The notes under the pieces: generated by a model
The model's input: only the letters and a program-made list of their open reading frames with translations
Databases searched by the model: none
What the model was told of the DNA's origin: nothing
Part shown: positions 44,314 through 54,834 of the stretch, piece by piece
How positions within the stretch are numbered: position 1 is the first letter of the stretch
Layout: every line of letters starts with the position of its first letter
NCBI GenBank assembly: GCA_039707655.1
Contig: CM077664.1
Location: 30,554,781-30,618,780, forward strand
Source: Elymus sibiricus
Lineage: Eukaryota > Streptophyta > Magnoliopsida > Poales > Poaceae
Reading direction: 5' to 3'
Length of the DNA stretch: 64,000 nucleotides
Made by a program: the position numbers and the translations under genes

Positions 44314-44321
44314 TCGAATCG

Positions 44322-44366
44322 TGAAGCTAAGCTCCGTAGCTTTTGTCAGCTAACTGGCATTCATCT
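44322..44366 (+). pseudogene. Short AKR exon-5-like fragment downstream of the AKR gene
   Basis: AAGCTCCGTAGCTTTTGTCA followed by GCTAACTGGCATTCATCT matches the end of AKR exon 5 (42978-43018: AAGCTCCACAAATTTTGTCA, GTCAACTGGCGTTCATCT). No other AKR exon follows. It is either a remnant of a third gene copy or a short captured or duplicated piece. Confidence 0.65.
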
Positions 44367-44814
44367 CTCTGTGGCTGTGCGCTGCACTATGTATGTGTAT
44401 GATGTATCCACTAAAAAAGTTGTCAAAATTGTGTTTAAAAATCATGTTTGTGTTGTTGGGTATATGTTTAGGCCTTATACATGGAAAGAAATGGAATTTC
44501 ACACATCAAGCTGCCAAAACTTGATCCCGGACATGGAGCTTATTGGTCTTTTAATTCTGAAAAAGTGCAAAAGATGTCTGAAAAACATGAAAGCTAGCAT
44601 GGTGTCATTATATGATCTCTAGAGTTTGTGATAAAAATTTGAGAAGGTTTCATAGAAGTTGTGGCGTACACTGCTTAGAAACCAGACCATCTCCGAGAAA
44701 CCAAACCATCTGTGAGGGAGAATCTAGGTTTCGAGATAGAATGAGTCAGATTTTAAGGTGAAGTGGCCGCTGCTTTGTTGGTTGAAATATGTCATAGGCT
44801 CAACATACACCATT

Positions 44815-46726
44815 CACTACAACAGAAACCGAATAGCATTGACTGATGAAATCATATCATTATTGCCACCCTTGAGGCCCGTTTGTGGCTAGGGGTTAGT
44901 GATGACTTTCTCAGCACAGACGGGCCAGTTGACCAGTCAGTGATGACTTCTGAACACAGAACACTGGCCGGTCAATAATAACATCTCCATTACTTTCCTT
45001 GCGGGCCTTTGTTTATGTTTTATTGTCACCATGGAAGAGAAATTGACAAAAGGCTTACACACAAATTATACACGCACACATCATACTTTTGCACAAGCAC
45101 TTTACTTTTCTTTTTTTGCACAAGCACTTTACTTTTGATAACACACAAGTGTATAATTGGAGTTCACAACCAACATGTACATTAATTGAACACACTTTGG
45201 AGTCAATGTATTGAATATACTTGTAAAAGCTACAAATATAAATTTGTTGTGATGTGCTTATACTAGCTCACCGTCCCTAGTAATTCAGCCGTCTCTCCTT
45301 TGGTGCACGCGCATGGTGGAGGAAATGAGACTTGGTGTTTTTGTGCAGTGCCACTAATATATAACATGTCCCAAAACAAATTAACAAGCAAGTTGTGATT
45401 TATAATAATATAACACGTGAGTACGATTGCAGTTAATGAAGATTGTCTGGAATAATTGTACTTTCTAAGACATATTTTCGATGACGTCTACATCTACAGG
45501 TTCATCACTGCATCTAGATAAGAAGTTGATAGGATGAAACAAGAAGGTAACAGTCCCGGTGGTAAACCTATAAGTCTGGAAGGCAAACCTAATCATCTGG
45601 AGTAGCTGGTGCTTTCTCCTAACCCTTCATCTTCTTTCCAGATTTTTTTGTGCACTACAACTACAACATAATGTCATTACCGCCTTGACATTTCGATCAC
45701 ACGATATTGGTACACCAAGTGAGATATGTAACCTAAAGCCTCAATAGATGTGTCTAGCCATGGTAGCATGATTTAAAGAATTTTTGTTATTTTTCAACAT
45801 CACTAAAATATTTTTACTAAATTTAAGGAATTAACATAATTCTACAAGCATTATCTATAAGAAATACGAAGGTAACAAGTTTCATCATCGGTCTAGTGGC
45901 TAGTGCAACACCATTAGCATAGCTTGACTAAAATCTAAAGTATTAACAAATTTCTACAAGTATTAGCTATAAATTGTGAAGATAACAAGTATCATTATCG
46001 GCCAAGTGGCTAGTGCAACACCATTACCATATTTGTTAACATTAAATCCTAAATAGATACCAAAAGCAGCCAACTCTACAAAAATTCATAAGCATATATA
46101 TAATCCTAAACCCTAAAATGTTCATCGACGTGAAGGCTGATAACACAAGAATGAAGCTCACCAACTTGGCAGTCGCTGGGACCACAGAACAAGGCACCAA
46201 TGAAGGGTGTACGACCGCACACGCCGGCGCAGGAGACTCAACGTCCCATGACAAGAAAAACGGTTGGACGGAGAAGCCGCTTGTGACGCGTGTGAGCGGC
46301 CATGCCAGGAGGTTGTCGGAGCGTCGGGGCGGTGTCGCCGCGCAGTGTGGCCACGGTGGCTTCGGGGCTCTGCGGCGCAGTGATGGTTTCCTGGAATGGA
46401 AATAGGCGACGTACTATAGATTATAAAGAGGCTTCATACAGAACAACACTGACAGCTAAAAAAACCGGAAGGTCATAATGAAAGGATCAACATAGATGGG
46501 TCAAATGTATCAGGCAATTAGTTAAAAGTATTGGTCCATTTTGGTTGTCGGAATACACGATCACTAACTGGTCATTTTCTGACCCTTCTACGATAAGCAT
46601 CCAACTGAGAGCCAAATGCAATATCACTAACGCGTTTCAGTTGGCCGATCAGTGCTACTGCTCATCACTGATGCGTGGTCATTGGCGGATCAATGACGAG
46701 GATCAGTGCTATTCGGATCTGTAGTG
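44815..46726. mobile_element. Non-autonomous CACTA element, 1,912 bp
   Basis: It begins CACTACAACAGAAACCGAAT and ends ATTCGGATCTGTAGTG, whose complement CACTACAGATCCGAAT matches the start imperfectly (the shared outer part is CACTACA, the inner CCGAATAGCA). Flanking triplets are ATT and ATG, an imperfect target duplication. TGACCAGTCAGTGATGA- and GGCCGATCAGTG-type phrases recur near both ends as subterminal repeats. No transposase is encoded; a 95-codon plus-strand frame at 46118-46405 has no recognised similarity. Confidence 0.8.
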
Positions 46727-47550
46727 ATGATTACATGTTCCATGTCAAAATTTGACATTTTTCGGGCTTCATTTGCTATATTTAAACCAATTTATGCATT
46801 TCTAGTCATTTAATAAACATAATTAAAGTTTGAACTGCAAGTGGATGAAAAAGTTGGCAAATTTGGGTAAAAACATCACATTTTTATTCTTGAGTCCATG
46901 TTTAGGCCTTATAGAAGAAAAGAAGATGATTTTTAAACATCAGGGTGCCAAGACTTGACCCTCGAACATGGAGTTAAATTGTTTTTAATTTCCAACATCC
47001 AAACGATGTCTGAAAAATATGAAACTTGGCATTGTGTCATTATATGAGCTAAATTAGCTATGGTACAAAATGGAGAAGGTTTTACAAAAGTTGTAACCTA
47101 CACTGCTTTGAAATCAAACCATCCCTGAGAAAGAATCATGGTTTCGAGAGGGAACGAGTCAACTTTGAAGGTGAAGTGCATGTTGCTTCATCGTTTGAAC
47201 TTGAAATTTTTTCTGCACTAAAAAATACACCATACAATTTTACATTCCAAATTATGGCAATTTCAAGGTACATTTGTCGTATTTAAGCTATTAAATCCAT
47301 TTGTAGTCATTTAATTGATATAATGCAAATTTGAAGTGCAAGTGCATTAAAAATTTGGCAAAAATGGTTTAAAAAAAATCATGTTTGTGTGCCAGAGTCT
47401 ATGTTTAGGCCTTATCTGGAAAACAATAGAAATTTCAAACATTAGGGTGCCAATAGTCGACCACCAACACCGAGCTTATTGGGTTTTTAATTCTAAAAAA
47501 TTTCTAATGAAATCTCAAAAATATGAATCACTTGGCGTCATGATATGGCA

Positions 47551-47889
47551 TCACTCCAACGAGAAATGTCCCGCTACGACAGGAAACCGAGTGGGAAGGG
47601 GAGGGTCCGACGGGAAAAGAGTCCATCGTGGGGTGGGGTTTGTGTTGGGTCCGCGTGTTGGAGATAACATGGCGGATAGTCTGAACAATCACATTTCTCT
47701 GTCACATATGGTCTGGACTTAGGGCACCCGGACTATCTAGACTGTCGAAACTCATTTCTCCCTCATACGCCCGTTCATGTTCGGGCGTATGAGGGAGAAA
47801 TGAGTTTTGACCTTGGAGATGACCTTAATTATTTGAGTGATTCATATATATGCATTGTAGCCCGTAGCAACGCACGGGTGTTCTACTAG
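47551..47889 (+). mobile_element. Mini-Helitron, 339 bp
   Basis: It starts TC (47551) after an A and ends CTAG (47889) before a T, the A/T insertion preference of Helitrons. The GCCCGT..ACGGG hairpin (47860-47878) stands about 10 bases before the CTAG end and is the same as in the large Helitron. The interrupted host repeat resumes at 47890, which supports both boundaries. It contains a perfect 26-bp-arm palindrome. No protein is encoded. Confidence 0.75.
47748..47807. repeat. Perfect inverted repeat, 26-bp arms with an 8-base loop
   Basis: The arms 47748-47773 and 47782-47807 are exact reverse complements around the loop TTCATGTT. It lies inside the mini-Helitron, upstream of its terminal hairpin. 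Confidence 0.97.
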
Positions 47890-48194
47890 TACTTATAAGG
47901 TTTCGCAAAAGTTGTGACATATGCTGCTTAGAAACAGAATCATCTCCCGTGAAGAATCGTAGTTTTGAAAGTTCAGGCAGTAGGGTAGCACCCGTCCTTG
48001 CCGGCGTACCAATCGTTGAGGGCTAGGAGTGTTGGGCGCAATGGCGATATTTGACCAGTAGGTAGTATGGGGGAAGAGGACAAACTCCTTTGACAGGGCT
48101 CTACCTGGGGTCCGGGGTGTGTGTGGGGGGGGGAGGGGGGTGGGGAGGAAACAAAAGAAATCAAAGAAAATAGTATAAATAAAGATGAGAAGAA

Positions 48195-49085
48195 AGAAAA
48201 AGAATGGAAAAAGGTCTGCTGAGTGCTTTCTAGCTGAACACTCGGCAAAGCCCCTGAACTTTGATTGGTCAATTCGACCGTCCCATGGATCACCAACGGC
48301 CCATCCATCTGGACCGTCCATCCATCCCCAATCCAACGCCGGCCTCATATGGAGGTGTCGTTATTGCTCACTCGACGATCTTATCCTCCTTCCAGCACTA
48401 TCATTGCTCAACGTCGTCTTGCCTCCGATGCTGCATCACCTTGCCCGCCTATCTTGCCACTCACTGTTGCCTATTCTTTCTATTCCAAGATGCCATTGAC
48501 GCTCGCCGTCACCATCCGAAATCAATGTGATGACAAGCAACACTAGCTCCTCTTCCCCCGGCCACCGATGCTGCTCCTCTTGCTAGCCGTTGTGGTCTTC
48601 TTGTTGGACGAGCACGAGTAGGGCGTGCGCGAGGGCAACCGCTGTGAGCTTCAGCCATGACGCGATGGTGAGGCATGGTCCTGCAATGGTGCAATTCGGA
48701 CGTGGTGGCGTGGTGCGACCGATGGTCTAGATGGGGCCTCGTCGACGTTGATTTTTTTGTTATTGTTCATGTTTGCCGAGTGACACTCGGTAAAACCGTC
48801 CCTTCTACCGAGTGCATGCACTCGGCAAATCACATATGCCACATGGCAATGACGCCATCTGCTTTGTTCCGTCTAATTGTTTTTCTTTGCCGAGTACGAG
48901 ATTTTGACACTCGACAAAAGATTTGCCAAGTACGCGACAAAAAACCTCAGCAAAGACATTTTTGCTTGAAGGGTGTGTGCCGACTCCGTTTTGCCAAATG
49001 TAACACTCGGTGAAGACTTTACAGATTTTTTTTGGCCTTCGACAAGTGTAACTGGCACTGAACAAATAACGTGTTTTGAGTAGTG
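48195..49085. mobile_element. Right part of a CACTA-family element with GCCGAGT/ACTCGGC subterminal repeats
   Basis: The right edge reads ..GTGTTTTGAGTAGTG, the complement of a CACTACTCAAAACAC terminus, preceded by many ACTCGGCAAA/TTTGCCGAGT repeats (about 48770-49060). The left edge has CTGAACACTCGGCAAAG (48230-48247) but no CACTA terminus, so the element is truncated or internally deleted. Its interior matches 1-660. No functional gene. Confidence 0.65.
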
Positions 49086-49270
49086 CAATGCACCTGGCGT
49101 GCCACACCATGCACAAAGGGACTCCCACGCCTATTGTAACTTAATATCCCTAAATATGTGATGAGAGGAATTGTGCCAAGAGATCATCTCGTAATTAAGT
49201 GAAGGCAAGCGTTTTATTATAGTTTCTTTCTCCTCCAAATCATTATTAATCTTACGTGAAACTCCTAAGA

Positions 49271-52052
49271 TATCTCTACTCCTAATGTCTCAGTTGGTAG
49301 TGTAGCATCCATGGGTTTTTTTCGTCTCCCACTTTCGTCTGGTTTTTTTTCGTCTCCCCTCCCACCAGCCCACCTGTTTATTTTTGCGTCACCTCTCACA
49401 CAACGAAAAAAATCTGAACGGATCAGAACTTTCCATGCTGACGTAAATTATTTAGTAATGTCTTTATGTGAAAGAATCAATCACGATCAATCTCTAAAGA
49501 TTAAATCTAAATTAATTAACCTTACCATAAATCGCTCAATCACATTAAATCTCTACTCTAAAGGAGCAGTACGTACGTCGTTCGTTCGTTCGCTAGCCCA
49601 TTCCTTCGTTTGCCCCCTCCTCACACCTCTTGGCCCCATCGATTTTTCTCCCCCTCTTAAATTCCACGCAACAGAAAAAACCAGCGAAAGAGGAAAGAGG
49701 AAAAACCGGCCAACGAAAACAGAAACAAACGCTCATCTCTATCCCATGAGAATCACCACGCTAGCAGCGTTAGGGTTCCTCCATGGCCGCTGCGGCACGC
49801 CTCCACTGCGAATCACCATGCACCGCCAACGCCCCAATTTGGCGATCTTTGATCCCACCCGCCTGCTCGTTCTGTATCCCGGAGTTGCTTGTCGCTGCAT
49901 GCAGCGCACCACCGCGCCGCCCAGGATTCCCTGCCTCCCGGACATGCCAAATTGCCGCCGTTCCTCTACATCACCGGCCCGTACCGCGGCCTCTCCATCA
50001 CCTCGGCCGGCCGACGCAGCCAACGCTTCTCTTACCTCGACGGACATCACCCGCGCCTTCCTGATCCTATCGCCGGTGGTATCCCCTCACGTCGGGACCG
50101 CACATGCCTCCCCTCACCCCGTTTTGGGTGGGATCCCCTCACCCGACGCCATCTCCTTCCACCATAGTGAGATGCCGCACACGGGACAACGAGATGGTGG
50201 GGAAGGCCACGTAGATGCCTGGGCTAGGTCAGGATTCCCTTGATTGGGCGTTGTTGGTCACTGCCTTCTTCTCCCAACAAGCACGTGTGGCGGCGGGTCT
50301 TTGCCGAGGCGAGTGGGGTGGCCTAGGCTCGACGATGAGCGCAAGAGGCTGAGGCCGGGCATCAGAGGCTGCGAGCGGCGGCGAGTCTTTGCAGATGGTG
50401 AGCGTGACAGTCAGGCCTTGAGGAGGGCGTCGACCAGAGCCCGGTCGTCTGAGGTGTGTGCAGGTTTGTGATTGACGATACCCGCGAGCCGGCGGCTAAA
50501 GGCAGAGGGCACGCCATGTGCTGTTTCTGATGTGTGTGTGTGTGTGTGTGTGTCGTTTTTCTGCTTGTGCGTGTGTGACTGTGGTGTGGACAGCGTGTGT
50601 GCGTTCTGTGTTCTGCTCTCCTCCAGCATGTGTGCAATGATCTGTTCGCTGTTTTTGGCCTGGTTATACATGCATGTAAGTTTTGGGAGTTTATACAAAC
50701 CTAGATGATCTAACGTGTTGTGATTTTTTTTTCAGGAGTGTTGTGATTTCTAAATAATGCACTTTTGGGAGTTCCACATTCTGATATGCATATCAACTGT
50801 CAGTCATGTGAGGCTGCCCAACGGAAAGATGTGTGTGTTGCTTCTCCTGTTCCTATTTTTCTACATTTTTTTTTTGGATCACAGTAGCAAACGAGTTCAT
50901 CTTGCCTGGGTTTCAGCTGATAAGATAGAAGATAGAGCTTCAGGTGAAGCATGTCGTCCGTACTCCCTAGGAATTTGTTGGCCTCGAGGATTGTTCCAGG
51001 AAGCACTTCTGATGACAACATGATGTTGGGCCTAGGAGACATGGTAAGCTACTTATGTTACAGTTTTCATCCATGCAGACTTATTTTTGTGATTCTTGTA
51101 CTACCACTGATCCGGATATGATTTCTCTGCAACAACAGTGCACGCCGCCGGCACCATATGATAGATGTGGTAATCGGTGATGGGAAAGAAGCAGGGGTGG
51201 TGGGATCATCACCGGTGGGGTCGTCGGGGAGAAGACGGAGGCAGAGAAGAAAGGAACGGGCTCGGTCGGGTGTGAAAAGGAGAACGAGAGAGATAGCGTG
51301 ATATGGTGCTGCACCACTGCTCTCCTACTACTAGCTGAATTTTGGTATTGTTGCTGCTATCTGAATTTCGCATACACACGGCGAGGTGTTTGATTCAGGC
51401 CGACGTCGCGCCCGTTGCGAGGGTGATTTCGTTGCTTGGGAATCTCCAGGGAGTGGTGCTGACCTAAGAGGCAAGAAGCATCCCTCTCCATGTGCTCGAC
51501 AGTCTGTGTCCGGAAATAATTTAATTATGCAAATAATTATTATTTTTCTCCGAGAAAGTTACAACAATCTTTGTCCAGAAAGAATTTCATTATGCAAATA
51601 ATTCACACACCATAGCATATACATCATTAAGGAATTATCTTCCATATAAACCAACACTACCTGATTCATGTCATTTCACAAGTGAGTAAACTAGATCTTG
51701 GAACTGCAGTAACATCTTATATCTGAGTGTGTATCCTAAATGCTGGCTAGGCCATATGATAGAAAAACAATTGTTGCATGATGCAAGGAGTAGAAGCCTA
51801 GAAAACTTTCATTCTGCCCTGCTAACTTTTTAGCACTTATGTGGAATTCAGAAATGTTGCATTGTTTTCTTGCAGTGTAACCAACATCTATGGACCCGTC
51901 AAAGGGTCTTGCTGCGTGTGGTTATGGCTGCATTGCGCGGAAGGAGCGAATGGAGAGCTGAAAGCAGAAGCACATGAGATGATGTACACTATGAGGAATG
52001 ATGGTAAAGGCTGGAACTGTGATGAAGGTGATGCCCGATCTGACCATTAGTA
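49271..52052. repeat. First unit of a 2.78-kb tandem duplication
   Basis: It matches 52053-54834 at an offset of 2,782 falling to 2,778 through small indels, including a longer TG microsatellite in this copy (about 50533-50555). Divergence is low (around 1-2% by eye). The left edge coincides with the Helitron 5' terminus. Confidence 0.97.
50884..51043 (+). pseudogene. Signal-peptide-peptidase-like (SPPL) exon fragment, copy 1
   Basis: After an AG splice-like site the plus strand encodes VANEFILPGFQLIR, a stop, KIELQVKHVV, then in the next frame LPRNLLASRIVPGS and MMLGLGDM, followed by GTAAGC. Plant SPPL proteins have VAN..LPGLQLI.KK.ELPVK..PRNLL....MLGLGD at this place. GLGD contains the second catalytic Asp of these intramembrane aspartyl proteases. 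One in-frame stop and one frameshift show it is not functional. No neighbouring SPPL exon is recognised, so it is a captured exon inside the Helitron. Confidence 0.8.
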
Positions 52053-54834
52053 TATCTCTACTCCTAATGTCTCAGTTGGTAGTGTAGCATCCACGGTTTT
52101 TTTTTTGGCTCCCACTTTCGTCTGGTTTTTTTTTTGTCTCCCCTCCCACCAGACCACCGGTTTATTTTTGCGTCACCTCTCACACAACGAAAAAAATCTG
52201 AACGGATCAGAACTTTCCATGCTGACGTAAATTATTTAGTAATGTCTTTATGTGAAAGAATCAATCACGATCAATCTCTAAAGATTAAATCTAAATTAAT
52301 TAACCTTACCAAAAATCGCTCAATCACATTAAATCTCTACTCCTAAAGGAGCAGTACGTACGTCGTTCCTTCATTCGCTAGCCCATTCCTTCGTTCGCCC
52401 CCTCCTCACACCTCTTCGCCCCATCGATTTTTCTCCCCCTCTTATATTCCACGCAACAGAAAAAAACCAGCGAAAAGAGGAAAGAGGAAAAACCGGCCAA
52501 TGAAAACAGAAACAAACGCTCGTCTCTATCCCATGAGAATCACCACGCTAGCAGAGTTAGGGTTCCTCCATGGCCGCTGCGGCACGCCTCCACCGCGAAT
52601 CACCATGCACCGCCAACGCCCCAATTTGGCGATCTTTGATCCCACCCGCCTGCTGGTTCTGTATCCCGGAGTTGCTTGTCGCTGCATGCAGCGCACCACC
52701 GTGCCGCCCAGGATTCCCTGCCTCCCGGACATGCCACATTGCCGTTGTTCCTCTACATCACCGGCCCGTACCGCGGCCTCTCCATCACCTCGTCCGGCCG
52801 ACACAGCCAACGCTTCTCTTACCTCGACGGACATCACCCGCGCCTTCCTGATCCTATCGCCGGTGGTATCCCCTCACGTCGGGACCGCACATGCCTCCGC
52901 TCACCCCGTTTTGGGTGGGATCCCCTCACCCGACGCCATCTCCTTCCACCATAGTGAGATGCCGCACACGGGACAATGAGATGGTGGGGAAGGCCACGTA
53001 GATGCCTGGGCTAGGTCAGGATTCCCTTGATTGGGCGTTGTTGGTCACTGCCTTCTTCTCCCAACAAGCACGTGTGGCGGCGGGTCTTTGCCGAGGCGAG
53101 TGGGGTGGCCAGGGCTCGACGATGAGCGCAAGAGGCTGAGGCCGGGCATCAGAGGCCGCGAGCGGCGGCGAGTCTTTGCAGATGGTGAGCGTGACAGTCA
53201 GGCCTTGAGGAGGGCGTCGACCAGAGCCTGGTCGTCGGAGGTGTGTGCAGGTTTGTGATTGACGGTACCCGCGAGCCGGCGGCTAAAGGCAGAGGGCACG
53301 CCATGTGCTGTTTCTGATGTGGGTGTGTGTGTCGTTTTTCTGCTTGTGCGTGTGTGACTGTGGTGTGGACAGCGTGTGTGCGTGCTGTGTTCTGCTCTCC
53401 TCCAGCATGTGTGCAATGATCTGTTCGCTGTTTTTGGCCTGGTTATACTTGCATGTAAGTTTTGGGAGTTTATACAAACCTAGATGATCTAACGTGTTGT
53501 GATATTTTTTTCAGGAGTGTTGTGATTTCTAAATAATGCACTTTTGGGAGTTCCACATTCTGATATGCATATCAACTGTCAGTCATGTGAGGCTGCCCAA
53601 CGGAAAGATGTGTGTGTTGCTTCTCCTATTCCTATTTTTCTACTTTTTTTTTTGGATCACAGTAGCAAACGAGTTCATCTTGTCTGGGTTTCAGCTGATA
53701 AGATAGAAGATAGAGCTTCAGGTGAAGCATGTCGTCCCTACTCCCTAGGAATCTGTTGGCCTCGAGGATTGTTCCAGGAAGCACTTCTGATGACAACATG
53801 ATGTTGGGCCTAGGGGACATGGTAAGCTACTTATGTTACAGTTTTCATCCATGCAGACTTGTTTTTGTGATTCTTGTACAACCACTGATCCGGATATGAT
53901 TTCTCTGCAACAACGGTGCACGCCGCCGGCACCATATGATAGATGTGGTAATCGGCGATGGGAAAGAAGCAGGGGTGGCGGGATCATCACCGGTGGGGTC
54001 GTCGGGGAGAAGACGGAGGCAGAGAAGAAAGGAACAGGCTCGGTCGGGTGTGAAAAGGAGAACGAGAGAGATAGCGTGATATGGTGCTGCACCACTGCTC
54101 TCCTACTACTAGCTGAATTTTGGTATTGTTGCTGCTATCTGAATTTCGCATACACACGGCGAGGTGTTTGATTCTGGCCGACGTCGCGCCCGTTGCGAGG
54201 GGGATTTCGTCGCTTGGGAATCTCCTGGGAGTGGTGCTGACCTGAGAGGCAAGAAGCATCCCTCTCCATGTGCTCGACAGTCTGTGTCCGGAAAGAATTT
54301 AATTATGCAAATAATTATTATTTTTCTCCAAGAAAGTTACAACAATCTTTGTCCAGAAAGAATTTCATTATGCAAATAATTCACACACCATAGCATATAC
54401 ATCATTAAGGAATTATCTTCCATATAAACCAACACTACCTGATTCATGTCATTTTACAAGTGAGTAAACTAGATCTTGGAACTGCAGTAACATCTTATAT
54501 CTGAGTGTGTATCCTAAATGCTGGCTAGGCCATATGATAGAAAAACAATTGTTGCATGATGCAAGGAGTAGAAGCCTAGAAAACTTTCATTCTGCCCTGC
54601 TAACTTTTTAGCACTTATGTGGAATTCAGAAATGTTGCATTGTTTTCTTGCAGTGTAACCAACATCTATGGACCCGTCAAAGGGTCTTGCTGCGTGTGGT
54701 TATGGCTGCATTGCGCGGAAGGAGCGAATGGAGAGCTGAAAGCAGAAGCACATGAGATGATGTACACTATGAGGAATGATGGTAAAGGCTGGAACTGTGA
54801 TGAAGGCGATGCCCGATCTGACCATTAGTATATT
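52053..54834. repeat. Second unit of the 2.78-kb tandem duplication
   Basis: Near-identical to 49271-52052. It ends after GACCATTAGTATA, where unique Helitron sequence continues. Confidence 0.97.
53662..53821 (+). pseudogene. Signal-peptide-peptidase-like exon fragment, copy 2
   Basis: Duplicate of 50884-51043 at an offset of 2,778, with the same stop and frameshift and a few substitutions. The defects therefore predate the tandem duplication. Confidence 0.8.

Larger units (their letters stand above)
44371..47970. repeat. Array of about 470-bp repeat units, interrupted by two transposons
   Basis: A unit with GTTTAGGCCTTATA, GATGTCTGAAAAA.ATGAAA, GTGTCATTATATGA, GAGAAGGTTT and AAGTTGT appears at about 44450-44760, 46900-47170 and 47395-47555 (with its tail at 47890-47970). 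Without the CACTA at 44815-46726 and the mini-Helitron at 47551-47889, the units stand in tandem. No coding function is seen. Some phrases (GGAACATG, AAAATTTGAGA) recall the 340-bp units at 35.5 kb. Confidence 0.75.

Noticed and set aside
48115..48155. G-rich run (GTGTGTGGGGGGGGGAGGGGGG) as a possible quadruplex-forming element
   Set aside because: Simple low-complexity run in repeat DNA, prone to sequencing error; no context supports a function.
49311..50243. 310-codon plus-strand frame at the start of the Helitron
   Set aside because: The duplicate copy at 52134 does not keep the frame over its full length and there is no known domain; probably a captured, decayed exon and leader.
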